Assembly (NCBI RefSeq): GCF_000422825.1
Contig: NZ_KE383928.1
Span: forward strand, 248,001-312,000
Direction: 5' to 3'
Origin: Nocardioides insulae DSM 17944
GTDB taxonomy: Bacteria; Actinomycetota; Actinomycetes; Propionibacteriales; Nocardioidaceae
Length of the DNA stretch: 64,000 nt
The notes beneath the pieces were generated by a model. It saw only the letters and a program-made list of their open reading frames with translations. It did not search any database and was not told the origin of the DNA. The translations under genes were made by a program, and so were the position numbers. Positions 25,285-34,716 of the stretch are shown here, piece after piece (the stretch's first letter is position 1; each line of letters starts with the position of its first letter).

Positions 25285-26330
25285 GTACCCAGTCAGAGAG
25301 CACCACCGTCGGCCTGGACCTGCCGCGCGTACGCCGCTGGCTCGCCGAGCACGTCCCGGCCCTGGAGGGGGAGATCGACTTCGAGTTCCTCTCCGGAGGG
25401 CGGTCCAACCTCACCTACCGGATCACCGATGCGGCCGGCCACGCCTACGCGCTGCGCCGCCCGCCGGTCGGCGGCGTCCTGAGCACCGCCCACGACGTCG
25501 GCCGGGAGTGGGCCTTCATCTCCGCGCTGGCGCCGACGGGCTTCCCCGTCGCGGAGCCGGTGGCACTGTGCGATGACACCGAGGTCACCGGGGCCGCCTT
25601 CTACGTGATGGGCTTCGTCGACGGCAAGGTGCTCGCCGACGAGGAGGCCGGACTCGAGTTCCCGGAGGGCTCTCGTGCGCCCGCGGCCGACCACCTGGTC
25701 GACGTCCTCGTGCAGCTGCACTCCTTCGACCCGGTCGAGGTGGGCCTGGGTGACCTGGTCCGCCGGACCGGGTTCGTCGAGCGGCAGCTGCGCCGCTGGC
25801 AGGCCCAGGTGCACGCCAGCGGTGCCGCCGACCTGGCCCTTCTCGACGAGGTGCACGACCTGCTCGCCGAGCACGTGCCCGCGCAGAGCACCGGGATCGT
25901 GCACGGCGACTATCGCCCCGGCAACCTCGCCTTCGCCCCGGACGGCCGGGTGACGGGCGTGTTCGACTGGGAGTTGGCCACCTCGGGTGACCCGATGGCC
26001 GACCTCGGCTGGCTGATCTCGACCTGGGCCCAGGCCGACGACGACGTCCTGCCGACGACCCCCGGTCCGAGCGCGGTCCCCGGCTTCCCGGGCCGCGACG
26101 CCGTCGTCGAGCGCTACGCCCGTCTCTCCGGCCGCGACGTCTCCGGCCTGCCCTACTGGCTGGCCTTCTCCCGCTGGCGCTCGGCCTGCATCAGCGCCGG
26201 CGTCCGCGCCCGTTACACCGCCGGCCACATGGCCGACGACGGCTACCGCGAACAACTCACCGCCCGCAGCGAGAGCGAGTCCCGGATGGCGCATGCCGCC
26301 CGGGAGTCGCTGCGCGACCTGGGCATCTGA
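25281..26330 (+). CDS. APH-type phosphotransferase (ACAD10/LvaA-like kinase), first copy
   Basis: A 349-residue aminoglycoside-phosphotransferase-fold protein. The catalytic loop is VHGDYRPGN (Asp the presumed base), followed by the metal-binding FDWELATSGDP. The N-terminal lobe has FLSGGRSNLTYRI. Such kinases beside acyl-CoA dehydrogenases resemble Pseudomonas LvaA and the kinase domain of animal ACAD10/11, which phosphorylate the 4-hydroxyl of hydroxyacyl-CoAs. It overlaps the upstream crotonase by 4 bp and precedes a matching dehydrogenase. The substrate is inferred from context only. Confidence 0.82.
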   Translation: MSTQSESTTVGLDLPRVRRWLAEHVPALEGEIDFEFLSGGRSNLTYRITDAAGHAYALRRPPVGGVLSTAHDVGREWAFISALAPTGFPVAEPVALCDDTEVTGAAFYVMGFVDGKVLADEEAGLEFPEGSRAPAADHLVDVLVQLHSFDPVEVGLGDLVRRTGFVERQLRRWQAQVHASGAADLALLDEVHDLLAEHVPAQSTGIVHGDYRPGNLAFAPDGRVTGVFDWELATSGDPMADLGWLISTWAQADDDVLPTTPGPSAVPGFPGRDAVVERYARLSGRDVSGLPYWLAFSRWRSACISAGVRARYTAGHMADDGYREQLTARSESESRMAHAARESLRDLGI

Positions 26331-26364
26331 CCTGCTCGACCACACTGATCTACGGAGGAAACCG

Positions 26365-27651
26365 ATGGCCTGGGACTTTTCGACCGAACCCGAGTTCGAG
26401 GAGCAGTTGGCGTGGATGCGCACCTTCGTGCGCGAGGAGATCTACCCGCTCGAACTCGTCGACCTCGACCGTGAGGCCTACGCCCGCGCGACCGCACCGC
26501 TCAAGGAGGAGGTCAAGGCCCGCGGCCTCTGGGCCGCCCACCTGCCGGTCGAGCTCGGCGGCGGCGGCTTCGGCCAGGTGCGGCTGGGTCTCATGCACGA
26601 GATCCTCGGCGCGTCCGCGCACGCCCCGGCGATCTTCGGCAACAACGCCCCCGATTCGGGCAACGCCGAACTGCTCGCCATCGGCGCCGACGACGCTCAG
26701 AAGAAGCGCTGGATGCAGCCGCTGCTCGACGGCGAGCTGCGCAGTGCCTTCTCGATGACCGAGCCCGGCGCCGGTGCCGACCCCACCCTGCTCACCACCC
26801 GTGCGGTGCGCGACGGGGACAGCTATGTCATCAACGGGCACAAGTGGTTCACCTCGAACGCCTCGGTGGCCGACTTCCTCATCGTGATGGCCGTGACCGA
26901 CCCCGACGCCTCGCCGCGTCGCCGGGCGAGCATGTTCGTCGTACCCGTCGACACCCCCGGCGTGGACGTGGTGCGCGACGTACCGACGATGGGGCACCCC
27001 GAGGAGAGCTTCGGCAAGCCCGGCGGGCACGCCGAGGTCGTCTACCGCGACGTCCGCATCCCGCTCGACCACCTCATCGGTGGTGAGGGCGAGGGGTTCG
27101 TGCTCGCCCAGAAGCGGCTCGGCCCCGGCCGGATCCACCACTGCATGCGCTGGCTCGGCCAGTCGCAGCGGGCCTTCGACATGATGTGCGAGCGGGCGGT
27201 GTCGCGTTACGCGCACGGCTCCCACCTCGCCGACAAGCAGATGATCCAGGACATGATCGCCAGCTCGGCAGCCGAGATGCAGGCCGCGCGGCTGATGACC
27301 CTGCACGCGGCCTGGAAGATGGACCAGGGCGGCACCGAGGCCGCGCTGACCGACATCGCGATGATCAAGTACTACGGCGCCACGGTGCTGTACAACGTCA
27401 TCGACCGCGCCATCCAGGTGCACGGCTCGCTCGGTTACACCACCGACCTGCCGTTGGAGGCGATGTACCGCCACGCCAGGGCCTCGCGGATCTACGACGG
27501 TCCCGACGAGGTCCACAAGGTCACCGTCTCCCGCCGGATCCTGCGCGACTACACGCCGCACGAGGTGCCCTCCGAGCACGTCCCGACCCGGCGCGCGGCC
27601 GCCCAGGAGAAGTTCGCCCACCTGCTGGACGCGGTCTCCGTCGGCGCCTGA
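26365..27651 (+). CDS. Acyl-CoA dehydrogenase, ACAD10/11-like, first copy
   Basis: A 428-residue FAD-dependent acyl-CoA dehydrogenase family protein, with SMTEPGAGADP and the flavin-contacting INGHKWFTSNAS in the middle domain and the C-terminal motif IYDGPDEVHKV. In medium-chain dehydrogenases this last site carries the catalytic Glu; here it is Asp in xDGPxEVHK, as I recall for the ACAD10/11 clade. The ATG at 26365 has a GGAGGAAA site 34 nt after the kinase gene. In Lva-type pathways this partner removes phosphate from a phosphoacyl-CoA to give an enoyl-CoA; ordinary dehydrogenation is the alternative. Confidence 0.88.
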   Translation: MAWDFSTEPEFEEQLAWMRTFVREEIYPLELVDLDREAYARATAPLKEEVKARGLWAAHLPVELGGGGFGQVRLGLMHEILGASAHAPAIFGNNAPDSGNAELLAIGADDAQKKRWMQPLLDGELRSAFSMTEPGAGADPTLLTTRAVRDGDSYVINGHKWFTSNASVADFLIVMAVTDPDASPRRRASMFVVPVDTPGVDVVRDVPTMGHPEESFGKPGGHAEVVYRDVRIPLDHLIGGEGEGFVLAQKRLGPGRIHHCMRWLGQSQRAFDMMCERAVSRYAHGSHLADKQMIQDMIASSAAEMQAARLMTLHAAWKMDQGGTEAALTDIAMIKYYGATVLYNVIDRAIQVHGSLGYTTDLPLEAMYRHARASRIYDGPDEVHKVTVSRRILRDYTPHEVPSEHVPTRRAAAQEKFAHLLDAVSVGA

Positions 27652-27679
27652 CGCAGGCGGTGCCATCGCCGTCGCGGGC

Positions 27680-28054
27680 CTACTCCCAGGTGCTGAAGGC
27701 GTGCGGGCCGGGGAAGCTCTGGACCAGTTCCTCGAGCCGGTAGGACGCGGCGTCGCTCCAGTGGGAGGCGAGCACGGTGAGGGCATCGGCGTCCGGGCCG
27801 TGGCCGAGGTGGACGAGAAGTTCGCCCACGGCCCCGGCCGGGACGTGGTGTAGGTAGCGGTAGTCGCCCTCAGGGTTGATCCGCTCGGCCACCGGCCCCT
27901 CGTCGTGGCCGCGCAGGCGCAGATCCCCGGACGGGGTGAGTTCCGCGTCGAGCCGCAGCCGACTGCCCTCGGGTCGCCGGGTGTCCCTCAGGCACACCCG
28001 GCGGGCCCGGGTCGGCGGCCGGCGCCGGGGCCCACGGTCGGCGTACGCGCCCAT
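27680..28054 (-). CDS. Hypothetical protein, no recognised family
   Basis: A 124-residue soluble protein with a basic N-terminal third and an acidic, aromatic C-terminal half (DYRYLHHVPAGAVGELLVHLGHG, then SHWSDAASYRLEELVQSFPG). Its composition is more protein-like than an antisense shadow, and it fills the gap between a convergent and a divergent gene. I recognise no domain and see no clear ribosome binding site at ATG 28054; a TTG at 28072 is an alternative start. Confidence 0.5.
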   Translation of the reverse strand: MGAYADRGPRRRPPTRARRVCLRDTRRPEGSRLRLDAELTPSGDLRLRGHDEGPVAERINPEGDYRYLHHVPAGAVGELLVHLGHGPDADALTVLASHWSDAASYRLEELVQSFPGPHAFSTWE

Positions 28055-28124
28055 ATGACGACTGTGCCGCAACCCGCGTCCGGCGTCGACACCTGTGTTG
28101 AACCCTTGTCTTCCTGCCGCGCAC

Positions 28125-28130
28125 TACGCT
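28125..28130 (+). promoter_or_regulatory. -10 hexamer of leaderless yccF-like gene
   Basis: TACGCT ends 6 nt before ATG 28137. TTGAAC at 28098-28103 lies 21 nt upstream, too far for a standard -35. Confidence 0.45.
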
Positions 28131-28136
28131 CGCGTC

Positions 28137-28544
28137 ATGCGGTTCATCCTCAACCTGATCTGGGCCATCTTCTGCGGGTTCTGGATGTTCCTCGGCTATG
28201 CCCTGGCCGGGCTCTTCTTCTGCATCACGATCATCGGCATCCCCTTCGGGCTGGCCTCGTTCCGGATCGGCGTCTACGCCCTGTGGCCCTTCGGGCGCAC
28301 CGTCGTACGGCGGCCCACCGCCGGGGCGCCCTCGTCGATCGGCAACATCTTCTGGGTCGTGCTCGCCGGCTGGTGGCTGGCGATCGGTCACATCGTGTCC
28401 GGCATCGCCTGGTGCGTCACGATCATCGGCATCCCCTTCGGGATCGCCAGCTTCAAGCTGGTGCCGGTCTCGCTGCTGCCGCTGGGCCGCGAGATCGTCG
28501 ACAACGACGACCTCGACTCGGCCTACGCTCGCGGCTACTCCTGA
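28137..28544 (+). CDS. YccF (DUF307) family membrane protein
   Basis: A 135-residue inner-membrane protein with two YccF repeats, each carrying a near-identical helix (CITIIGIPFGLASF and CVTIIGIPFGIASF), and about four hydrophobic segments. The C terminus is short and charged. The function of YccF proteins is not known. The ATG at 28137 follows a -10 by 6 nt. It stands alone between the two acyl-CoA operons and is probably unrelated to them. The gap 28545-28734 holds the next promoter and operator. Confidence 0.9.
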   Translation: MRFILNLIWAIFCGFWMFLGYALAGLFFCITIIGIPFGLASFRIGVYALWPFGRTVVRRPTAGAPSSIGNIFWVVLAGWWLAIGHIVSGIAWCVTIIGIPFGIASFKLVPVSLLPLGREIVDNDDLDSAYARGYS

Positions 28545-28661
28545 GCCGCAGCAGTAGCAGCCGCCGCCCGGGGCCGTCCCGTCCGGCCCCCGAGCGGATC
28601 GTCGCCGTCTCATCATGCGAGGTACGTCACATGAGGGGTGGAGTAGAGGGGGGCTTGCCTC

Positions 28662-28688
28662 TACGATCCTACTTAACGAGCGTTCAGT
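28662..28688 (+). promoter_or_regulatory. -10 element and 18-bp TetR-type operator of second acyl-CoA operon
   Basis: TACGAT (28662-28667) is a good -10. The palindrome ACTTAACGAGCGTTCAGT (28671-28688) is symmetric in eight of nine pairs except the centre, and would cover the transcription start. It resembles the site at 22680-22693, so one TetR-type repressor could control both operons. The repressor gene is not in the window. Confidence 0.6.
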
Positions 28689-28734
28689 AGTACGGGGCCA
28701 GGTCGCCCCGTCGGATCAAGCGGGGTAGGGACGG

Positions 28735-29496
28735 GTGACTCACAGCGACGTGGTCCACACCGAGTGTGTGGACGGCATCCTGCTCATCGAGATGCGTCGC
28801 GAGCGGCAGCGCAACGCCGTGGACCGGAGCCTGGCCGACGCCCTGAGCGAGGCCTTCGACCGGGTCGACGACGACCCGTCGGTGCGTGTCGGGATCCTGT
28901 CCGGTGCCGGCCCGGTCTTCTCCGCCGGCACCGATCTGAAGGAGGGGCGCAGCCCGGCCACCGACCGGGGCGGGGAGTACGGCCTGGTCCGCCGCCGTCG
29001 TACCAAGCCCGTGATCGCGGCCCTCGAGGGCCCCGCACTGGGCGGCGGCTTCGAACTGGTGCTCTCCTGCGACCTGGTGGTGGCCTCGACCACTGCCTCC
29101 TTCGGCCTGCCCGAGGTCAAGCGCGGCCTGGTCGCCGCCTGCGGCGGCCTGTTCCGTACGCCGCACGCGCTACCCGCCACCCTCGCCGCCGAGCTGCTGC
29201 TGACCGGTGAGTCGATCTCCGCCGAGCGGGCTGCGGCGCACGGCCTGGTCAACCGGGTCACCGAGCCGGGTCAGGCGGTCGCGGAGGCCCGCCGGTTGGC
29301 CGCCCTGATCACCCAGAACGCGCCCGACGCCGTCTCCGCCTCGCTGCGGGCCCTGCACGACGCCCGCGCCACCACCGAGGCCACCGGCTGGCCGGCGACC
29401 GATCTGGCGATCGCCCGGATCGCGGCCTCGCCGGACCGCGCCGAGGGCGTGGCGGCGTTCCTGGAGAAGCGCCCGCCGCGCTGGCAGCAGCACTGA
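28735..29496 (+). CDS. Enoyl-CoA hydratase (crotonase family) with both catalytic Glu
   Basis: A 253-residue crotonase. Both Glu of the hydratase centre are present: one in GGGFELVL and one 20 residues later in FGLPEVKRG. The oxyanion segment is GAGPVFSAGTDL. It is the most canonical of the three crotonases here and probably hydrates a trans-2-enoyl-CoA. The GTG at 28735 is the first gene after the operator at 28671-28688; the C-terminal EKRPPRW is the usual crotonase tail. Confidence 0.9.
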   Translation: MTHSDVVHTECVDGILLIEMRRERQRNAVDRSLADALSEAFDRVDDDPSVRVGILSGAGPVFSAGTDLKEGRSPATDRGGEYGLVRRRRTKPVIAALEGPALGGGFELVLSCDLVVASTTASFGLPEVKRGLVAACGGLFRTPHALPATLAAELLLTGESISAERAAAHGLVNRVTEPGQAVAEARRLAALITQNAPDAVSASLRALHDARATTEATGWPATDLAIARIAASPDRAEGVAAFLEKRPPRWQQH

Positions 29497-29537
29497 GATC
29501 CCGCCCGACCCAACGACAACCCCCTCGAAGGAGCCCG

Positions 29538-30329
29538 ATGTCCGACATCTTGCTGGTCGAGCGCCGTGACGGCGTGGCCACCGTGACCCTCAACCGCCCC
29601 GAGGCCCGGAACGCGCTGAGCGCTGACCTGATCGCCCAGCTCGGCGAGACCCTGTCCGCGCTGGACGCCGACGACAGTGTCGGTGCGGTGGTGCTGACCG
29701 GTGCCGACCCGGCGTTCTGCGCGGGGCTCGACCTCAAGCAGCTCGGCAGCGACGGCAGCAACCTCGGTGGCGGCGGGCAGGAGCGGGACGGCCGCGCCGG
29801 CACGCACCTGCCGTGGCCGGAGATGTCCACGCCGGTGATCGGCGCGATCAACGGCGTCGCGGTCACCGGGGGCTTCGAGCTCGCGCTCAACTGCGACATC
29901 CTGATCGCCTCCGAGCGGGCCCGGTTCGCCGACACCCACGCCCGGGTCGGCATCCTCCCCGGCTGGGGGCTCTCCGTCCTCCTCCCGCTCGCGGTCGGGC
30001 GCAGCCTCGCCCGGCAGATGAGCCTCACCGGTGACTTCCTCGACGCCGAGCGTGCCCTGCGGGCGGGCCTGGTCAGCGAGGTCGTGCCGCACGAGGAACT
30101 GCTGCCCACCGCCCACCGCGTCGCCGCCACCATCGCGGCCAACGAGCGGGACGCCGTCCTCGCCCTGCTGGCGTCGTACAAGGCGATCGAGGAGGCCCAG
30201 ATCGGTGAGGGGTACGCCGTCGAGGCGGCCACCAGCAAGGCCTGGATGGAGCGGGCCTTCGACCGCTCCCAGGTGGAGGCCCGGCGGGCGGCGATCATCG
30301 ACCGCGGCCGGGAGCAGACCAGGGCCTGA
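29538..30329 (+). CDS. Crotonase family protein lacking the second catalytic Glu
   Basis: A 263-residue crotonase with GADPAFCAGLDL and GGFELALNCD (first Glu present). The second Glu position, 20 residues on, is His in FADTHARVGILPG. A glycine-rich insert of about 20 residues (GSDGSNLGGGGQERDGRAG) follows the oxyanion strand. The HARVG variant occurs in actinobacterial crotonases of unknown activity, so hydratase function should not be assumed. A GAAGGAG site precedes the ATG, 41 nt after the preceding crotonase. Confidence 0.88.
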   Translation: MSDILLVERRDGVATVTLNRPEARNALSADLIAQLGETLSALDADDSVGAVVLTGADPAFCAGLDLKQLGSDGSNLGGGGQERDGRAGTHLPWPEMSTPVIGAINGVAVTGGFELALNCDILIASERARFADTHARVGILPGWGLSVLLPLAVGRSLARQMSLTGDFLDAERALRAGLVSEVVPHEELLPTAHRVAATIAANERDAVLALLASYKAIEEAQIGEGYAVEAATSKAWMERAFDRSQVEARRAAIIDRGREQTRA

Positions 30330-30344
30330 GGCACCACCGCCTGA

Positions 30345-31445
<1,101 letters not shown>

Positions 31446-31450
31446 GCCTG

Positions 31451-32143
31451 ATGGAGGAGCGGGGCCTCGATGCGGAGGGCTTCGACCGGCTGCTCGCCGA
31501 CCGGTGGAGCTGCCGGGGCTTCCGCACCGACGAGGTACCCGCCGAGGTCCTGACCGACGTCGCGCAGGCGGCCCAGCGGACGGCGTCCTGGTGCAACACC
31601 CAGCCGTGGCATACCCACCTGGTGACCGGGACCGCCCGGGCGGAGCTGGCCGAGCGGCTCTACGCCTCGGCGAGCAGCGGTGCGTTCAGCGCGGACCTGG
31701 AGATGCCCTCCGACTACCGGGGGGTCTACCAGGAGCGTCGACGCGACGCCGGGTACCGGCTCTACGCCGCGCTCGGCATCGCTCGGGAGGATCGTGAGGC
31801 GCGGGCGCTGCAGATGCTGGAGAACTACCGCTTCTTCGGCGCCCCGCACGTCGCCATCGTCACCAGCGACCGCAACCAGGGGCTCTACGCCCACATCGAC
31901 GTCGGCGCCTACGTCGCCAACCTGATGCACGCGGCCTTCGCCCGCGGGGTGGCCTCCTGCCCGCAGGCGGCGATCGCGATGCAGTCCGACGTCGTACGGG
32001 AGTTCCTCGACCTCCCCGAGGACCGCGTCGTCGTGTGCGGCGTGGCCCTCGGATACGCCGACGAGGATCACCCGGCAAACCGAGCCCGGATGCCCCGGGC
32101 CGAGGTGGGCGACGCGCTCACCTTCGTGACCGAGACACCCTGA
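31451..32143 (+). CDS. Nitroreductase family FMN oxidoreductase
   Basis: A 230-residue nitroreductase-fold protein. The FMN-binding Arg cluster is in RWSCRGFRTDEV (18-29), followed by ASWCNTQPWHTHLV and the C-terminal GVALGYADEDHPANR. These proteins use FMN and NAD(P)H for varied reductions. ATG 31451 is chosen; a TTG at 31442 overlapping the previous stop is an alternative. Its place after the nitronate-monooxygenase-like gene could hint at nitro compounds, but the acyl-CoA context argues for a reductase acting on a pathway intermediate. Confidence 0.85.
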   Translation: MEERGLDAEGFDRLLADRWSCRGFRTDEVPAEVLTDVAQAAQRTASWCNTQPWHTHLVTGTARAELAERLYASASSGAFSADLEMPSDYRGVYQERRRDAGYRLYAALGIAREDREARALQMLENYRFFGAPHVAIVTSDRNQGLYAHIDVGAYVANLMHAAFARGVASCPQAAIAMQSDVVREFLDLPEDRVVVCGVALGYADEDHPANRARMPRAEVGDALTFVTETP

Positions 32144-32165
32144 CGGAAGGACTCAGAACCGCGCC

Positions 32166-33440
32166 ATGTGGAGCTTCGAGAACGACCCCGAGTTCCAGCC
32201 CGAACTGGACTGGATCGACACGTTCGTACGCGAGCGGGTGCAACCCCTCGAACACGTGCTGGGCGACCAGTACGACGTCAACCACCCGGACTTCGTCCGG
32301 CTGGTCCGGCCGCTTCAGGCCGAGGTCAAGGAACGCGGGCTGTGGGCCTGCCACCTCGGCCCCGAACTGGGTGGCCGGGGCTTCGGTCAGCTCAAGCTCG
32401 CGCTGATGAACGAGAAGTTCGGCATGGCGCGGTTCGGTCCGATCGTCTTCGGTGCCCAGGCACCCGACACCGGGAACTCCGAGATCCTGGCGCACTTCGG
32501 CACCCCGGAGCAGAAGAAGAAGTACCTCGAGCCGCTGCTCGCCGGCGAGGTCGTCTCCTGCTTCTCGATGACCGAGCCGCAAGGGGGCGCCGACCCGCTC
32601 CTCTTCCGCACCTCGGCGGTGCGCGATGGCGACGAGTGGGTCATCAACGGCGAGAAGTGGTTCGCCTCCGACGCCCAGTACGCCGCGTTCATCATCATGA
32701 TGGTGGTGACCGACCCCGACGCGGAGAACCCCTACGACAAGGCCACGATGTTCCTCATCGACCAGGGCACCCCCGGTCTGGAGATCGTGCGCAACCACGG
32801 GTTCTACGGCGAGCACGAGCCCAACCACGCCCACCTGCGACTCACCGACGTACGCGTCCCCGACTCCGCGATCCTGGGGGAGCGGGGCAAGGCGTTCGCG
32901 ATCGCCCAGACCCGTCTCGGCGGCGGCCGGCTCCACCATGCGATGCGGACCCTTGCCCAGGCCCAGCGGGCCTTCGAGATGATGTGCGAGCGCGTCCTCT
33001 CCCGGGTCACCAAGGGCGAGCAGCTGGCCGCCAAGCAGATGGTGCAGGAGAAGATCGCGGACAGCTGGGTGCAGCTGCGCCAGTTCCGCCTGCTCGTGCT
33101 GGAGACGGCCTGGATGGCCGATCAGGGCCGGGACTGGAAGGAGATCCGCCGCAACATCTCCGCGGTCAAGATGCTGATGCCGCAGGTGCTGCACGACATC
33201 GCCTCGCGGGCACTGCACCTGCACGGCTCGCTGGGCATCAGCACCGAGATGCCGTTCTCCAAGTGGGTGATCAACTCCTTCCACATCGGCCTGGCCGACG
33301 GCCCCACCGAGGTGCACAAGATGGTCGTCGCCAAGCAGGTGCTCGGTGACTTCAAGGGGTACGACGGCAACTTCCCCTCCTACATCGGCTACGAGGAGCG
33401 GCGCCGGGCACGCGAGCTCTTCGGGATGGAGGAGTCGTGA
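32166..33440 (+). CDS. Acyl-CoA dehydrogenase, ACAD10/11-like, second copy
   Basis: A 424-residue dehydrogenase with SMTEPQGGADP, INGEKWFASDAQ and C-terminal LADGPTEVHKMVV. Like the copy at 26365 it has Asp in the xDGPxEVHK motif in place of the usual catalytic Glu, and shares the SFENDPEFQ-type N terminus. The two are clearly paralogues. It is followed by its own APH-type kinase, in the reverse order of the first pair. A phosphate-eliminating role as in LvaC, or plain dehydrogenation, are the options. Confidence 0.88.
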   Translation: MWSFENDPEFQPELDWIDTFVRERVQPLEHVLGDQYDVNHPDFVRLVRPLQAEVKERGLWACHLGPELGGRGFGQLKLALMNEKFGMARFGPIVFGAQAPDTGNSEILAHFGTPEQKKKYLEPLLAGEVVSCFSMTEPQGGADPLLFRTSAVRDGDEWVINGEKWFASDAQYAAFIIMMVVTDPDAENPYDKATMFLIDQGTPGLEIVRNHGFYGEHEPNHAHLRLTDVRVPDSAILGERGKAFAIAQTRLGGGRLHHAMRTLAQAQRAFEMMCERVLSRVTKGEQLAAKQMVQEKIADSWVQLRQFRLLVLETAWMADQGRDWKEIRRNISAVKMLMPQVLHDIASRALHLHGSLGISTEMPFSKWVINSFHIGLADGPTEVHKMVVAKQVLGDFKGYDGNFPSYIGYEERRRARELFGMEES

Positions 33441-33504
33441 CCCGCCCCGGCCCCCTCGCGCCCGCCCCCGCGGCGTCGCGCCGTACCAAGGGGCGGTCGG
33501 GCCG

Positions 33505-34551
33505 GTGAGCGTCGACCAGTTGGAGGGCGCCGTCGACCTGGCGGCGCTGACCGCCTGGATGGACGGGCAGGGGCTGGGCGAGGGGCCCATCGAGGAGGCC
33601 CGGCTGCTCGCCGGCGGCACCCAGAACATCCTGCTCCGGTTCCGCCGCGGCGACCTCGACGTCGTCCTGCGCCGGGGGCCGCGGCACCTCCGCCCGGCGA
33701 CCAACAAGAACATCCGCCGCGAGATGCAGGTGCTCGGTGCGCTCCGCGACACCGACGTACCACATCCTCGGCTGGTGGCCGCCTGCCCCGACGAGTCGGT
33801 CCTCGGTGGCGCGGTGTTCTACCTGATGGAGCCGCTGGACGGCGTCAACCCCTCCCAGGAGGTGCCGGAGGCCGTCGCGGCCGATCCCGCGCTCAGGCAC
33901 GCGCTGGGTCTCTCCGTCATCGACGCGCTCGCCGCGATCGGCTCGGTGGACCACAAGGCCGTGGGCCTGGAGGGCGTGGGCCACCCCGAGGGCTTCCTCG
34001 AGCGGCAGGTGCCCCGCTGGCTGGCCGAACTGGAGTCCTACAGCGCGCTGGAGGGCTACCCGGGGCCAGACATCGGCGACGTACACGACCTGGCCCGGTG
34101 GCTCGAGGAGCACCGGCCGGCCGACGGCAGGCCCGGCATCATGCACGGCGACTTCCACCTCGCCAACGTGATGGTGGGTGCGGACGGCCTGGTCACCGGC
34201 GTGGTCGACTGGGAGATGGCCACGGTCGGCGACCCGCTGCTCGATCTCGGCTGGCTGACCATCGGCTGGCCCGACCCCACCCGCGACAACATGCTGGAGA
34301 GCAGGATCGGCGCCCTGGGCGGGCTGCCGAGCGCCGCGGAGATCACCGAACGGTACGCCGAACGCAGCGGCCGCGACCTCACCGACCTGAACTGGTACAT
34401 CGCGCTCGGCGGCTTCAAGATCGGCATCGTGCTCGAGGGCACCCACGCCCGCGCCTGTGCCGGGCTGGCCCCCGAGGGCGTGGGGGACCGGCTGCACCGC
34501 CACGCCACCGAACTTATCCGGCGGGCGCACGAGGCCGCCGCCGGCGGCTGA
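33505..34551 (+). CDS. APH-type phosphotransferase (ACAD10/LvaA-like kinase), second copy
   Basis: A 348-residue APH-fold kinase with the catalytic loop MHGDFHLAN, metal motif VDWEMATVGDPLLDL and N-lobe LLAGGTQNILLRF. It is the second kinase of the region, following the second ACAD10/11-like dehydrogenase by 64 nt. GTG 33505 was chosen because family similarity starts there; the frame is open further upstream but overlaps the dehydrogenase gene. The presumed substrate is a hydroxyacyl-CoA, by analogy with LvaA and ACAD10/11. Confidence 0.82.
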   Translation: MSVDQLEGAVDLAALTAWMDGQGLGEGPIEEARLLAGGTQNILLRFRRGDLDVVLRRGPRHLRPATNKNIRREMQVLGALRDTDVPHPRLVAACPDESVLGGAVFYLMEPLDGVNPSQEVPEAVAADPALRHALGLSVIDALAAIGSVDHKAVGLEGVGHPEGFLERQVPRWLAELESYSALEGYPGPDIGDVHDLARWLEEHRPADGRPGIMHGDFHLANVMVGADGLVTGVVDWEMATVGDPLLDLGWLTIGWPDPTRDNMLESRIGALGGLPSAAEITERYAERSGRDLTDLNWYIALGGFKIGIVLEGTHARACAGLAPEGVGDRLHRHATELIRRAHEAAAGG

Positions 34552-34605
34552 GCCGCCCGGACGCAGCACCCGGCGCACCAGCACCCGGCACGGCACCCCG
34601 ATCCG

Positions 34606-34647
34606 CAGCAACACGAGCCCAGCAACACGAGCCCAGCAACACGAGCC
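34606..34647. repeat. Three tandem 14-bp repeats
   Basis: CAGCAACACGAGCC is repeated exactly three times at 34606-34619, 34620-34633 and 34634-34647, within a T-poor, A/C-rich spacer (34552-34680) that also has CAGCACCCGG twice. It lies between the second kinase gene and the racemase gene. It is not a CRISPR: there are no spacers. Confidence 0.8.
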
Positions 34648-34679
34648 CAGCACCAGACCCCACCGCACTCAGCGGATCA

Positions 34680-34701
34680 CTGGTAGGAACCTGGTAGGAA
34701 C
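34680..34701. repeat. Tandem 11-bp repeat before the racemase ribosome binding site
   Basis: CTGGTAGGAAC occurs twice back to back, at 34680-34690 and 34691-34701, just before the AAGGAGAG ribosome binding site of the racemase gene. It may reflect local duplication of a ribosome-binding-like AGGAAC. Confidence 0.7.
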
Positions 34702-34716
34702 AAGGAGAGAGACACC

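Noticed and set aside
34606..34647. Tandem 14-bp repeats as a CRISPR array
   Set aside because: The units are directly adjacent with no spacers, are too short, and no cas gene is nearby.
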